DNA of 64,000 nucleotides, taken from positions 1,054,001 through 1,118,000 of the forward strand of contig NZ_CP151792.1 of NCBI RefSeq assembly GCF_038446525.1. The letters are read 5' to 3'. The notes below the pieces were generated by a model, which was not told where the DNA came from, searched no databases, and was given only the letters and a program-made list of their open reading frames with translations. This DNA comes from Methanolobus sp. ZRKC5. GTDB taxonomy: Archaea; Halobacteriota; Methanosarcinia; Methanosarcinales; Methanosarcinaceae. This document shows, in pieces, positions 26,700 through 36,946 of the stretch. How positions within the stretch are numbered: the stretch's first letter is position 1; each line of letters opens with the position of its first letter. The position numbers and the translations under genes were made by a program.

Positions 26700-28610
26700 T
26701 TATATGAATTTTGGCCTCTTACTAAGCATTTTTGCAAGACATAGTCCTTTATATGGCATCCCTTCAACCTCAGAAGAGATTCTGGAATTAAGTTCTTCAG
26801 GAGCCATCTCCACCTTTACCGGCTTCTTAGGTTGTGATTCTGCACGGATGGTCACATTGATAGTACCATTTTCCACTTCGCTGTCACCAACAACCACAAC
26901 ATAAGGAATCCATTCACGACCAGCCTCACGTATTTTCTTACCTACTGTGTCATCCCTGTCATCAATATCAACACGGAAATTAAGTTGCTCAGATACCTTT
27001 AGAGCATAATCCATGTGCTTTTCTGCTATGGGTATAACCCTTACCTGAGTGGGGGAAAGCCATAAAGGCAAAATTGGAACTCCACCCTCTTCAGCCTTCA
27101 TTGCCTCTTTTTCAAGCAGCCCATAGATACAGCGTTCAATTGCACCACTTGGGGAACAGTGAAGGATCACAGGTTTGTTGGCATTTCCATTGGAGTCGAT
27201 ATAGTTGATATCGTACCTTTCAGCATTCTCAACATCTATCTGTACAGTTGAAAGTGCACTTGCCTTTGCAAGAGCATCGACGAAATTGAACTCGAATTTA
27301 AGCACGAAATAGAAGAAACGGGTATCCCACATTTCAATAAGCACCGGCTTATCAACAGTCTTTGCAAGATTTGTTATGAAATCCTTATTCTCATTGTAGA
27401 AATCCCTGGTAAACCTGATTGCAACTTCAAAGTCATCCACCTTGATACCAATTTTATCAAGAACAGAGATACACATGTTATACTGATCATCGAACTGGGA
27501 TATTGCCTGCTCCATATCAGTACACAGGCTGTGCATGTCCGGCATTGTGAAAGCACGCAGACGTCTCAGACCCACAAGTTCTCCACGCTGCTCCTTCCTG
27601 AAGCTGTACCTGGTCATCTCTATCATTTTCAATGGCAGGTTCTTGTAGGAGATGGTCATATCATGATTCATGAGGAACTGACCGAAACATGCGGCGAACC
27701 TGAGGAAAAGCTGCCTTTTGTCAGATTCAATGGAATACTGACGTGCAGGGAACCTGTCAAGGTATTTCTTCAGGGTCGGATGATTCATATCATACATTAT
27801 AGGTGTTTCTACCTCCATGGCCCCAACCTTTGAAGACTCCTCAAGCACATAGTTCTCGAGCAATGATTTCATCAGACGACCCTTTGGATAATAGCGCATA
27901 TTACCCGAATCAGATCCTGGCTCATAGTCTGCCAGTTCCAGCCTGCGCATCAGCTCAACATGTGGAGGTGCCTTCTCAACAGCTCGCTTCTTGGATATCT
28001 CATAATCCACAAACTTCTCGAGATTCTCATGCCCTGTAAAATCAAAACTAGTTGCGTCGTGCAGAGTGCCATCCGGTGTAAGGACGTGCCAGTATGACTT
28101 AGCAGTACTCTCAGCTTTGAGAGCTTCGGAGACTACTTCTTCCTTCACAGATGCAAGACAGGAGGAGGTTTCGGACCCTGGTACCGCTTCATCGGGGACG
28201 ATTGAACGTGAAAGTTCAGAAAGTGGGTGGCCTTTGCAGCTTATCTTGAAAGCCTTGTACCATCCAAATGGAGCCCTCATTACAGTGAATTCTCCGGAAA
28301 GTGCTTTTTCTATTCCTTTAAGGACGGCAACGCCAGACTTGGGAGAGGATAGGTCAGAACTCAGATGAGCATATGGATAGACCATTATGCTTTCAGCTTT
28401 AACCTGTGAAGCCACATTTTTTATCTCATCTACAGCTTTTGAGATAGTACCTTCAACGTTTGACTCATCAACCTTTTCCACTGCAATGAATGCAGTAAGA
28501 GCTTCTTCGAGTCTGCCTTTTTTAAAGGACTCTTCTATTTTTTCAGCAACCGGAGTGCTCTTTTTCACTTCATACTCAATATAATCAGAATGTATCAGTA
28601 ATAATTGCAT
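26700..28610 (-). CDS. thrS: threonyl-tRNA synthetase, archaeal type
   Basis: This 636-residue class II synthetase charges tRNA-Thr. The first 140 residues ([15 protein letters not shown]...) are the archaeal editing domain, related to D-aminoacyl-tRNA deacylase, which removes mischarged Ser. The catalytic core has motif 2 ([31 protein letters not shown]), the zinc-binding Cys in FAACFGQFL and motif 3 ([16 protein letters not shown]). The anticodon-binding domain begins at [21 protein letters not shown] sits six bases before the ATG, a strong start signal. Confidence 0.96.
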   Translation of the reverse strand: MQLLLIHSDYIEYEVKKSTPVAEKIEESFKKGRLEEALTAFIAVEKVDESNVEGTISKAVDEIKNVASQVKAESIMVYPYAHLSSDLSSPKSGVAVLKGIEKALSGEFTVMRAPFGWYKAFKISCKGHPLSELSRSIVPDEAVPGSETSSCLASVKEEVVSEALKAESTAKSYWHVLTPDGTLHDATSFDFTGHENLEKFVDYEISKKRAVEKAPPHVELMRRLELADYEPGSDSGNMRYYPKGRLMKSLLENYVLEESSKVGAMEVETPIMYDMNHPTLKKYLDRFPARQYSIESDKRQLFLRFAACFGQFLMNHDMTISYKNLPLKMIEMTRYSFRKEQRGELVGLRRLRAFTMPDMHSLCTDMEQAISQFDDQYNMCISVLDKIGIKVDDFEVAIRFTRDFYNENKDFITNLAKTVDKPVLIEMWDTRFFYFVLKFEFNFVDALAKASALSTVQIDVENAERYDINYIDSNGNANKPVILHCSPSGAIERCIYGLLEKEAMKAEEGGVPILPLWLSPTQVRVIPIAEKHMDYALKVSEQLNFRVDIDDRDDTVGKKIREAGREWIPYVVVVGDSEVENGTINVTIRAESQPKKPVKVEMAPEELNSRISSEVEGMPYKGLCLAKMLSKRPKFI

Positions 28611-28729
28611 AAATTCACCTTTATGATATCTGCTACCTTAATTAGACCAATCGTTAATAACCTTTTTCAAGCACCATTCAGGAACAAATATAGACCCAGT
28701 AACAGAAAACGAAGTCCTTTAAAAGCCTT

Positions 28730-29842
28730 TCAATCTGCAACTTCTTTTTCGCAAAAAGAAGCATCTTTTTGCACACAAACCGGCCCATCATTGCCTGTAT
28801 AAACCCGGTATGCTGCAACTATTGAACCCAGCACGATAGGAGCCATGAAGAAACCTGCAATACCCCCTACAAATGCACCACCTGCAAATGCAAGAAGAAT
28901 AAGAAAAGGATGTATTTGAGACTTTATACTTGCAAGGTAAGGACGCAGAAAGAGTTCAGGAGGACCATAGATGATTATGGATGAAACTACGAAAAACACA
29001 ATTGCACTTTCAAGCCCCTGGCCCAGGTAACGATATAAGCACAAAACAAGCAAAACCATGTAACCGGCAAACAGGGGAATGACAGATGCTACGAATATAA
29101 GAGTGGACAAAGCAAGAATATGAGTAAAACCAAATGCATAGAATACTATCAGAGAAAGAACACTGGCAATCAATGCAGCTGATGCATTTCCTATGAAAAC
29201 ACCCTGTAAGATAACATCAAGGTGGAATATATATCGAACCACGGCAGACTTATGTTCACTTGGAACCACCCGCAATACGGAATTATAAAGACTGCTACCA
29301 TCTGCAAGTAAAAAATAGCAGAGGAATATTGCAATAAGCAAGTTTATAGCGAACATCATCAGATTTTGGGCATAAGCTACAATTCCGATCTTACTAAGCA
29401 AGGGGAAGAATGAACTGGAAATATTCCATACCATTTGTTGTACATCAGCACTGTACTTTTCAGGTATGTCTATGGACCTGAAAAAATCAAACGTTGTATT
29501 GATGACATACGCCTGGTTCTCAATTATCCACACTATCTGACGAAGTATTTCCACAACCCCGGAACCTATTATGAAAACAACAGGAACAACTATACACATC
29601 GTTGCTACAAGGGCTGCAGCCTTCCTGAATCGTTTCATCTTTAGGAAGATCGGACGGGCAATATAAGCAAATACAAGACCAAGAACGATACCATCGGCAA
29701 GAGGAAAAAGTATGTACACGAATAGAACTGACATGAAAAAAATTGCCACAAGAGAAACTAGTTTCCACTTGCTATCTATTATTCTTGAAAGCCCATCCTT
29801 TCCTGTTGTAACCATTTTCACCATTTGACCGTTCTTTTTCAT
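28730..29842 (-). CDS. AI-2E-type (PerM/UPF0118) family transporter
   Basis: This 370-residue membrane protein has about eight helices, beginning SLVAIFFMSVLFVYILFPLADGIVLGLVFAYIARPIF. The family's conserved later region is present (FGFTHILALSTLIFVASVIPLFAGYMVLL and ILLAFAGGAFVGGIAGFFMAPIVLGSIVAAY). Members transport small molecules or ions; autoinducer-2 export is known only for some bacterial members, so the substrate here is open. It has its own intergenic spaces and is probably monocistronic. Confidence 0.88.
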   Translation of the reverse strand: MKKNGQMVKMVTTGKDGLSRIIDSKWKLVSLVAIFFMSVLFVYILFPLADGIVLGLVFAYIARPIFLKMKRFRKAAALVATMCIVVPVVFIIGSGVVEILRQIVWIIENQAYVINTTFDFFRSIDIPEKYSADVQQMVWNISSSFFPLLSKIGIVAYAQNLMMFAINLLIAIFLCYFLLADGSSLYNSVLRVVPSEHKSAVVRYIFHLDVILQGVFIGNASAALIASVLSLIVFYAFGFTHILALSTLIFVASVIPLFAGYMVLLVLCLYRYLGQGLESAIVFFVVSSIIIYGPPELFLRPYLASIKSQIHPFLILLAFAGGAFVGGIAGFFMAPIVLGSIVAAYRVYTGNDGPVCVQKDASFCEKEVAD

Positions 29843-29896
29843 TTATATAATATACTAACCTATTAATAACTCACCGTAAAAAACAATATGCGTAGT

Positions 29897-31933
29897 TCAG
29901 GATAGTTTGCCTGCATATTTGAGCACTACGCATGAATCCGTGCATTTACCACACCTGACGCAACTAGCATTTATCTGCACAGAGCCATCTTTGATAGTAA
30001 TAGCACTTACTGGGCATGCTTTGAGGCATATACCACATCCTGTACACTTATGAGCCTTTAATAACTGGCTTGAGACCTCCTTAAAAAGAGAATCTGCAAT
30101 ATCCTTATTTTCAGAATTTATTACAAGACTTCCGGATGAAAATATCTTTACAGTGGATGAATCAGTCTTTAGCATCAGAAGACCAAGCTCTTCTGAAAAA
30201 ACCATCTTTCCAATAATGTTCATTACATCCATGGTTCGTTTCATTGAAAAACCATGTATCGAGGCTTCAATACTATAACCTCCGGCTTTACATGGAGATA
30301 TTCCTGAAGTGATGTTTACACCAAACGATGAATTACTAACACTTGCTGATGAAGAGATTCCCATTTCCTCGCAGAGTTTTATCATCTTGGGAGGAAGTTC
30401 CTTCCATCTCCACAAACCATGCTCAATGAATTGCTCAGACAAACCATTACTTTCTGCCCACTGCATAAGGAATGATTCCCAACGCTCATGTAACTGAGGA
30501 TGCAGGTCCTTTAACCGATTATATTCTGCCGAAAGAGCCGCTGGACACAAATAACACCCTACCCTTTCAAAACCAAGATCATAAAGAGGGTTGTATTCGA
30601 GTTTTCTCCAATGGATGTACAACCAGACTTCTATTGCTTTCCAGTCTTTTATAGGGAAAATATTAAGCTGACCCGGAACAAAAGGATTTTTTTCACTTGT
30701 GGAAATATTCGCTCTGGAAAATGACTCATACCTTCTTTTCCCATCCACGGTTATGCATGTGGGAGCTTCCTCAAGACACTCCTCTATAGCTGCATTTGCC
30801 GGAGCAAGTTTGCATATTTTACAGCACCAGCGAAAATCCTTTGCTGGAGGACCAAATGCATCCACATTGTCCCAGAAATCAGAAACTGCCTTTTTTTCGA
30901 TCAGTTCGATGTTGTTATCCCTGCAATATTTATGAGCAAATTCCACAGTTTCAGGGAACTCAATACCGGTATTGAGAAAAAATGCCTGAACTTTCCTGTT
31001 CTTTAGTGCGCTGATGGTCAGGTCAAGTATCACAAGACTATCCTTTCCACCACTGAATGATACATTGACAGGCAGACCTTTGTGATCTTTCTGGTTTGCA
31101 ATGCCTTTTATTGTGTTGATGGCGTTCTTACCAAGTTTGCGCATATGAACAACGTTTGCAGTCACTACATCATCCATTGTAGCAACCTTTACATTCAACG
31201 AAACCTGCTGTGAATCGATCTTCCTGACCCTCAGTACCGGACCATCTACAGAAGATGCATCCTTTGCATCGCAGTATGCTATCCCAAATCCACTAAGGTT
31301 TCCAGATCTTACAAGTACAATGTCATTTTCCCGGACATCGGGAGAAATAGATTCTACCAGATCATAGTTCACTTTTTTGCCGTTAAGGTGCCTGGAATTC
31401 TTTTTCAGCACTATCGTTTTCTGGCTAGTATACTCCTGAAGGATGCTGGCACCCAAAACAGATGGTTCGAAAACGTAGTCCATTTTGTGCATATCAAAGC
31501 GGAGGATTCCAAAAAACAGACCGTCAACTATAACCTCATCAGTCTTATCGTCCCCGGGGATCTTATTTAGGAGAATAACCCGCTCACCCAATGGATCACA
31601 TGAAAATAAAGATAAAAGCAGGTCGTGAAGGATACTTCGTTCATAAGGAGAACAAAAACGCACATCTGCAGGTTGAGAAAGGTTTATCTTTTCCCCTTCA
31701 TTTCCACAATTATTGCAGCCCTTTTCTATAAGTGGAACATTGCAGTCCCTGCACCAAAAAATATAGTCCTTTTCGTTGCTTGCATATCTTTGACCGGACT
31801 TTTTTTGAGTAGGACTCTTCTTTGGCATCTTGTTCCCGGAAACTTTGTTTCTGTCAGAAGAATTGTTCACACTTTTCATGTGTGACTTTTTGGGTTTGCT
31901 TGGAAAAGAACTGCCTTTTTTCATTGATACCAT
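29897..31933 (-). CDS. PAPS-reductase-family protein with zinc ribbon and ferredoxin domain
   Basis: This 678-residue multidomain protein starts with a basic Ser/Lys-rich tail, then a zinc ribbon (CRDCN ... CNNCG, about 58-78). A PUA-like region lies near 165-245. The PP-loop domain has VSFSGGKDSLVI near 290 and the PAPS-reductase/ATP-pyrophosphatase signature FRWCCKICKLAP near 365. CYLCPAALSAEY near 465 is a second cysteine site. The C-terminus is a two-cluster ferredoxin (CTGCGICLKACP and CVRCGKCTDSC). It is a methanogen-typical fusion. Sulfate is not their usual sulfur source, so it may thiolate a substrate rather than reduce PAPS. The start is either the first ATG or the one four codons in. 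Confidence 0.83.
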   Translation of the reverse strand: MVSMKKGSSFPSKPKKSHMKSVNNSSDRNKVSGNKMPKKSPTQKKSGQRYASNEKDYIFWCRDCNVPLIEKGCNNCGNEGEKINLSQPADVRFCSPYERSILHDLLLSLFSCDPLGERVILLNKIPGDDKTDEVIVDGLFFGILRFDMHKMDYVFEPSVLGASILQEYTSQKTIVLKKNSRHLNGKKVNYDLVESISPDVRENDIVLVRSGNLSGFGIAYCDAKDASSVDGPVLRVRKIDSQQVSLNVKVATMDDVVTANVVHMRKLGKNAINTIKGIANQKDHKGLPVNVSFSGGKDSLVILDLTISALKNRKVQAFFLNTGIEFPETVEFAHKYCRDNNIELIEKKAVSDFWDNVDAFGPPAKDFRWCCKICKLAPANAAIEECLEEAPTCITVDGKRRYESFSRANISTSEKNPFVPGQLNIFPIKDWKAIEVWLYIHWRKLEYNPLYDLGFERVGCYLCPAALSAEYNRLKDLHPQLHERWESFLMQWAESNGLSEQFIEHGLWRWKELPPKMIKLCEEMGISSSASVSNSSFGVNITSGISPCKAGGYSIEASIHGFSMKRTMDVMNIIGKMVFSEELGLLMLKTDSSTVKIFSSGSLVINSENKDIADSLFKEVSSQLLKAHKCTGCGICLKACPVSAITIKDGSVQINASCVRCGKCTDSCVVLKYAGKLS

Positions 31934-32011
31934 TTAGCGTATACCAGCTTAAAAAGGTGTTCAGGAAAAAATAATAAAAAAAAGGGTTCCGGACAAAGCC
32001 GGATAACAAAA

Positions 32012-33382
32012 TTAGTCAGTCAGATATTCATTTATGGCCTGCGCAGCGATCTTGCCTGCTCCCATGGCACTGATAACCGTTGCAGCACCCGTCACAGCAT
32101 CCCCGCCTGCATAGACATTGTCAAGAGAGGTCTTTCCGGAACCATCAACTATAATGGTCCCTCTTGAATTGGTTTCCAGACCGGTTGAACCTGAGAATAT
32201 CATAGGGTTGGGTGATGTACCAATCGCAATGATAACAATATCAGCATCCAACACATGTTCAGAACCTCCCACAGGAACAGGACTCCTGCGTCCGGAATCA
32301 TCAGGCTCTCCAAGTTCCATTTTGATGCATTCCACACCATTAACTGTCATGTTCTCGCCTTCAAGAATACGTACAGGATTGCTGAGCAGTCTGAACACAA
32401 TACCTTCTTCCTTTGCGTTCTCCACTTCTTCCTTCCTTGCAGGGAGTTCGGCCTCGCTTCGGCGGTATACTATACTTACCTCATCAGCGCCAAGGCGAAG
32501 TGCACTGCGTGCGGCATCCATTGCAACATTACCGCCACCAACTACAATGACCTTCTTCCCTCTTTTGATAGGTGTATCGTAATTTGGGAACTGGTATGCC
32601 TTCATCAGGTTAACCCTGGTCAGGAACTCGTTCGCGGAGTAAACACCATTGAGATTTTCGCCTTCAATACCCATGAATCTTGGTAATCCCGCACCAGTTC
32701 CAAGGAAAACAGCATCGAATGCATTCGCAAGTTCATCCAGGGTCTTTATTTTCCCGATGACGTAATCAACTTTAACCTCAACACCAAGCTGCTTGATGTA
32801 TTCAACTTCTTCCTTTACTATTGCCTTTGGAAGCCTGAACTCAGGAATTCCATAGGTCAATACGCCGCCAGTATCATGGAGTGATTCGAATATTGTAACT
32901 TCATGGCCTTCTTTTGCAAGATCTGCTGCTGCCGTAAGACCTGCAGGTCCGGCACCGATAACTGCGACTTTTTTACCTGTGGACTCAGCACGTACAGGAG
33001 GAGTTACACCTCTTTTCCTCTCATAGTCTGCACAGAAACGTTCGAGCCTTCCGATTGCAACAGGCTTACTCTTCTTTGCGAGTATACAGTGTAGTTCACA
33101 CTGGGCTTCCTGAGGACAGACACGTCCACATACTGCAGGAAGTGCATTGGTAAGTTTAATAGTATCAATTGCCCTGTCAAAGTCCCCTTCCTTTATACTG
33201 ACAATAAAACCGGGTATATCAATATTTACAGGACAGCCTTCCACACATTGAGGAGTCTTGCACTCAAGACATCTTGAAGCTTCAGCATGTGCCTGTTCAT
33301 CGTTATAACCCAGTGCAACTTCATTGAAGTTTTGTGCCCTCTCTTTAGGGTCCTGTAATGGCATTGCCTGTCTTTCAACCAT
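32012..33382 (-). CDS. gltA: NADPH-dependent glutamate-synthase-like oxidoreductase (SudA/NfnB type)
   Basis: This flavoprotein of about 456 residues has an N-terminal iron-sulfur region (CLECKTPQCVEGCP and CGRVCPQEAQCELHC), then the FAD loop GAGPAGLTAAADLAKEGHEVTIFE and the NADP-binding VVGGGNVAMDAARSALRLGA. A C-terminal GDAVTGAATVISAMGAGKIAAQAI closes the FAD site. No glutamate synthase large subunit is beside it. With the adjacent FAD/NAD subunit it forms an NfnAB/sulfide-dehydrogenase-like pair that would move electrons between NAD(P)H and ferredoxin. The start is the ATG whose A is the last base of the neighbour's TAA stop (TAATG at 33380-33384), with GGGGCGAG just before it, not the frame's earlier ATG at 33406. 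Confidence 0.92.
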   Translation of the reverse strand: MVERQAMPLQDPKERAQNFNEVALGYNDEQAHAEASRCLECKTPQCVEGCPVNIDIPGFIVSIKEGDFDRAIDTIKLTNALPAVCGRVCPQEAQCELHCILAKKSKPVAIGRLERFCADYERKRGVTPPVRAESTGKKVAVIGAGPAGLTAAADLAKEGHEVTIFESLHDTGGVLTYGIPEFRLPKAIVKEEVEYIKQLGVEVKVDYVIGKIKTLDELANAFDAVFLGTGAGLPRFMGIEGENLNGVYSANEFLTRVNLMKAYQFPNYDTPIKRGKKVIVVGGGNVAMDAARSALRLGADEVSIVYRRSEAELPARKEEVENAKEEGIVFRLLSNPVRILEGENMTVNGVECIKMELGEPDDSGRRSPVPVGGSEHVLDADIVIIAIGTSPNPMIFSGSTGLETNSRGTIIVDGSGKTSLDNVYAGGDAVTGAATVISAMGAGKIAAQAINEYLTD

Positions 33383-34230
33383 TAGTTCTCGCCCCTGCAG
33401 GTGCATTTATGGTTATGATGATCGAGACACTTTGCCTCTTCATCCTTGTAAAGACCAAGGCGGCTCATCAAAAGATTGAAATCTACTTTATGAGCATCAA
33501 ATTCAGGACCATCCACACAAGCGAACTTTGTCTCGCCACCCACAGAAACCCTGCATCCACCACACATGCCAGTACCATCGATCATAATAGGATTTAGGCT
33601 TACAAGTGTTTCAACACCGTAAGGTTCCAACATACCGGCTGCCACACGCATGAGAATTGGAGGACCTATGACAACTACTCTTGCAACCTTTTCACCGCTG
33701 TCAAGAATATTATTTACAACATCCGTTACAAAACCGTGGTGACCTTTAGAACCATCATCTGTTGCAACATGGAGCTCATCACTTGCGGCCTTCATCTCAT
33801 CTTCGAAGATAAGGAGGCTTTCGTTCCTCGCACCGATCACAGATATTACTTTGTTACCTGCCTTGCGGTATGCCTTAGCCTGTGGATATATAGGAGCTAT
33901 ACCGATTCCACCACCTACAAGGATAACTGTGCCGAGTTCCTTCACATCAGCAGGTGTTCCAAGAGGACCAACAAAGTCCTGAAGTTCATCTGAAGTTGTC
34001 AGCTTTGCAAGCTTTTTTGTAGTCTTGCCCATTTCCTGGAAGATTATTGTGATTGTACCTTCAGTTGCATCAAAATCAGCAATTGTTAGTGGTATTCTTT
34101 CACTGGTCTCATCAATACGTAGTATAATGAACTGGCCTGCCTTTGCAGCTTTAGCAACGTCAAGTGCCAGAATTTTCATCTGGTGCACATTAGGAGCTAG
34201 TTCCTCTTTTTCGATAATTTTGTATGACAT
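33382..34230 (-). CDS. sulfide/dihydroorotate dehydrogenase-like FAD/NAD-binding subunit (SudB/NfnA type)
   Basis: This 282-residue protein has a ferredoxin-NADP reductase fold. The FAD domain contains AGQFIILRIDETSERIPLTIADFD, and the NAD domain begins LVGGGIGIAPIYPQAKAYRKAGN. A C-terminal [2Fe-2S] motif follows, DGTGMCGGCRVSVGGETKFACVDGPEFD. A further HHNHKCTC tail is unusual. It is translated just before, and coupled to, the GltA-like subunit, as in NfnAB and SudAB pairs. Electron bifurcation is known for bacterial Nfn; in this archaeon it is inference. Confidence 0.92.
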   Translation of the reverse strand: MSYKIIEKEELAPNVHQMKILALDVAKAAKAGQFIILRIDETSERIPLTIADFDATEGTITIIFQEMGKTTKKLAKLTTSDELQDFVGPLGTPADVKELGTVILVGGGIGIAPIYPQAKAYRKAGNKVISVIGARNESLLIFEDEMKAASDELHVATDDGSKGHHGFVTDVVNNILDSGEKVARVVVIGPPILMRVAAGMLEPYGVETLVSLNPIMIDGTGMCGGCRVSVGGETKFACVDGPEFDAHKVDFNLLMSRLGLYKDEEAKCLDHHNHKCTCRGEN

Positions 34231-34660
34231 ACGATCACGTTGTAGAAGTAGATGGGATGGTTAGATTTTTTGATATGATTGAGTTAATAGTACTTAAAAA
34301 TTGAGATAAGGATAATATTGGAAAAAACAGAACTTTGGAACAATATTTATTTAAACAGATATTCAGACATAATCCTCAAATGTATAAATGAAAACATACC
34401 CTCACCATCAATTAATACTGTGGTCAGTGATGATATTATTCTGCCCCATTAATAAAATACAATTATTTTATATATTTGTATGTTCATTTGTAGACATAAA
34501 CATATGAAAACTCTAAATATATAAATAAAGACGTTTTTATCAAATCTATCATACTTGCTGGCGGCTCTGGCACACGCCTATGACCCTTAAGCCGGGAAAA
34601 ATATCCAAAATAAGTCCAACAGCATCAAATTATTAGATATTAAGTAATTCAAAAATATCC
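34231..34660. other. intergenic region at the edge of the glycan island
   Basis: About 430 AT-rich bases lie between the divergent SudB gene and the glycan genes. TATA-like TTTATATATTTG is at 34468-34479. The only gene trace is a short relic of a mannose-1-phosphate guanylyltransferase start at 34539-34613. A MITE adjoins it on the right. Confidence 0.5.
34539..34613 (+). pseudogene. relic of a mannose-1-phosphate guanylyltransferase (ManC-like) N-terminus
   Basis: The plus strand reads I-K-S-I-I-L-A-G-G-S-G-T-R-L-stop-P-L-S-R-E-K-Y-P-K-stop. This is the nucleotide-binding signature that opens ManC/AlgA enzymes, which have Trp where the TGA stands here. The start codon position holds ATC. 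Nothing of the rest of the gene is recognisable before the MITE at 34661. It is a remnant of about 24 codons, left by deletion at the border of the glycan island. Confidence 0.75.
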
Positions 34661-34854
34661 GTAACTATTCAGCCTGGCACGATTTGCCTATTGGTACTGA
34701 TTTCATCGAAATAGAGATGTCTGCTCACTAACAATCTAACAATCAAAAAAGCAATCAATAGCAACAATCAAAATAAATGATCCTAATGAAATTTACGTTT
34801 CAACTTTTTGTCAAGATTGTTATTGATAGCGTTTTTATCAGGCTGAATAGTTAC
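34661..34854 (+). mobile_element. 194-bp MITE (copy 4)
   Basis: It has the terminal repeats GTAACTATTCAGCCT and AGGCTGAATAGTTAC, with perfect 8-bp duplications AAATATCC at 34653-34660 and 34855-34862. It is identical by eye to copy 3 in inverse orientation. It lies 55 bases before the nucleotidyltransferase start and may supply or displace its promoter. Confidence 0.93.
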
Positions 34855-34909
34855 AAATATCCCTTATTTATCAAACATTATACATTACTTTTTAAAAAGG
34901 AGACTATAA

Positions 34910-35920
34910 ATGAAAGTAATCATCCCTGCAGCAGGTACTGGAACACGCTTGTTTCCGCACACTCACACCAAACCAAAACCCATGGTATACATAGCAGGTA
35001 AACCTATTATAGGGCACATCCTTGACAGAATGATAGATCTTGAACCAGAAGAGATAATACTTGTTGTCGGTTATCATAAAGAGCAGTTGATATCATACGT
35101 CAACAAGCACTATCAAAGTATATTCAACATCAGGTATGTAGAACAGGTAAACAGACTTGGTCTTGGGCACTCTGTGTATATAACACGCGAATATGCAAGA
35201 GGTTCAGATATCATGATAGCTCTTGGAGATATGATCTTTAAATCAGGATATTTTGATTTCTACAAAATGCACGCTGAAAATGAAAAATGCGCAGGTTCAA
35301 TTGGCGTAAGGGAAGTTGAAGAACCCAGAAAATATGGAATTGTTGAGCTAGAGCAGACCTCACCTTGCATCAAGAAGCTTGAAGAAAAACCAGAAAGACC
35401 AGCATCAAATCTGGGAATTGCAGGAGTGTACTTTATAAAGGACACACCTATGCTGTTTGAAGTCCTTGAGCAGATGATAAAGAATGATAAAAGATCACGT
35501 GGAGAATACCAGTTAACAGATGCACTTCAGGAAATGATTAAACAAGGCAGCAGGTTGAAGACATTTGAGGTTTCCAGCTGGTACGACTGTGGTCATGCAA
35601 AATCACTCCTTGAAACAAATCAGGTATTATTGAATGAAAAAGAGAACATCGACCTTGATCATAAAAGTGTTGATTCTGTAATAATACACCCAGTAGCAAT
35701 CGGAAAGAATGTGAAAATACTCAATTCTGTGGTTGGGCCCTATGCATCTATTGCTGAGGAAACAACCGTGGAGAGTTCCATAATATCAGACAGCGTCATT
35801 GGTTCACGCACGCATATATCAAAAGTGAACCTGCAGTCCTCAATAGTAGGAGACGATGCAAATGTCATTGGCAAGCACAATTCATTAAATATAGGAGACT
35901 CATCTTCAATAGAGTTCTAG
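34910..35920 (+). CDS. sugar-1-phosphate nucleotidyltransferase with left-handed beta-helix
   Basis: This 336-residue enzyme makes an activated sugar from NTP and a sugar-1-phosphate. The N-terminal Rossmann-like domain opens [22 protein letters not shown], with GTGTR binding the nucleotide and the second Lys-Pro contacting phosphate. LGDMIF near residue 105 carries the metal-binding Asp. The C-terminal 90 residues have hexapeptide-type repeats ([28 protein letters not shown]). This arrangement suits glucose-1-phosphate thymidylyl- or uridylyltransferases of archaea. AAGGAG precedes the ATG. It is the first gene of the glycan island and lies 11 bases before the decarboxylase-like gene. Confidence 0.85.
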   Translation: MKVIIPAAGTGTRLFPHTHTKPKPMVYIAGKPIIGHILDRMIDLEPEEIILVVGYHKEQLISYVNKHYQSIFNIRYVEQVNRLGLGHSVYITREYARGSDIMIALGDMIFKSGYFDFYKMHAENEKCAGSIGVREVEEPRKYGIVELEQTSPCIKKLEEKPERPASNLGIAGVYFIKDTPMLFEVLEQMIKNDKRSRGEYQLTDALQEMIKQGSRLKTFEVSSWYDCGHAKSLLETNQVLLNEKENIDLDHKSVDSVIIHPVAIGKNVKILNSVVGPYASIAEETTVESSIISDSVIGSRTHISKVNLQSSIVGDDANVIGKHNSLNIGDSSSIEF

Positions 35921-35931
35921 AGTGTGATAAC

Positions 35932-36861
35932 ATGAGATCAATAGTAACTGGTGGTGCAGGTTTTTTAGGGTCACATTTATGTGACTTTTTGCTTGAGAAA
36001 GGTAACGAAGTCATTTGCATAGATAATCTTGTGACAGGAAATACAAAAAATATAGATCATATGACCTCAGATAAATTCACATATTTAAAACATGACATTA
36101 CTAAACCAATATATTTTGGAGACGAGATAGATTACATATTCCATCTTGCAAGTCCTGCATCTCCTGTTGATTACCTCGAATTGCCAATTCAAACACTTAA
36201 AGTTGGATCTTTGGGCACTTACAACATGCTTGGACTTGCAAAGGAAAAAAAAGCAAGGTTGTTAATTGCTTCTACTTCTGAAGTCTACGGAGATCCATTG
36301 GTTAACCCACAACCTGAAACATACTGGGGAAACGTAAATCCAATTGGGCCAAGAGGAGTATACGATGAAGCAAAAAGATATGCTGAAGCGATAACAATGG
36401 CTTATCACAGATATCATGGCATTGATACGAGGATCGTTCGTATATTCAATACTTATGGACCACGTATGCGTGCAAACGATGGAAGGGTCGTTCCTAATTT
36501 CATAAATCAGGCTCTGAAAGGTGAGGATATCACGGTATACGGAGATGGCTCACAGACACGCTCTTTCTGCTATGTTTCGGATCTCATAGAGGGCATATAC
36601 AGATTGATGATGTCGGACTTTAATGAGCCTGTAAATATTGGAAATCCTTCGGAAATGTCTATATTGGATTTTGCAAAATCAGTTATTGAAATAACAGAAT
36701 CCCATTCAGAGATTATTTTTGAAAGTTTGCCAGTCGATGATCCTAAAGTAAGGAGACCTGATATCACACAGGCAAAGAAGGTATTGGAATGGGAACCAAA
36801 AGTTGATTTAATCAATGGGCTTTCAAAAACAGTGCAGTATTTCATGGAACAAATAGATTGA
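35932..36861 (+). CDS. UDP-glucuronate decarboxylase-like SDR
   Basis: This 309-residue short-chain dehydrogenase starts with the NAD loop [77 protein letters not shown] and [22 protein letters not shown] are near-perfect signatures of UDP-xylose synthase (UXS), including the catalytic Tyr-x-x-x-Lys (YDEAK). The expected reaction is UDP-glucuronate to UDP-xylose and CO2. It is co-transcribed with the upstream nucleotidyltransferase, which may supply its precursor nucleotide sugar. No UDP-glucose dehydrogenase is in the window. Confidence 0.9.
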   Translation: MRSIVTGGAGFLGSHLCDFLLEKGNEVICIDNLVTGNTKNIDHMTSDKFTYLKHDITKPIYFGDEIDYIFHLASPASPVDYLELPIQTLKVGSLGTYNMLGLAKEKKARLLIASTSEVYGDPLVNPQPETYWGNVNPIGPRGVYDEAKRYAEAITMAYHRYHGIDTRIVRIFNTYGPRMRANDGRVVPNFINQALKGEDITVYGDGSQTRSFCYVSDLIEGIYRLMMSDFNEPVNIGNPSEMSILDFAKSVIEITESHSEIIFESLPVDDPKVRRPDITQAKKVLEWEPKVDLINGLSKTVQYFMEQID

Positions 36862-36946
36862 TAATTACTTTGGGACGTACTTTTACAATCCAAAATACTT
36901 GTTCGTAGTATACTGATAATTGAATCAATGCAATAAAAGCAAAGAT

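Noticed and set aside
29435-29644. Short plus-strand open frames within the transporter gene and similar ones elsewhere
   Set aside because: They lie wholly inside well-supported genes on the other strand and lack ribosome-binding sites or recognisable domains.
34581-34583. TGA in the ManC relic and TGA at 16366-16368 as recoded Trp or selenocysteine
   Set aside because: Both are followed quickly by other defects (lost start codon, further stops, missing gene body), so decay is the simpler reading.
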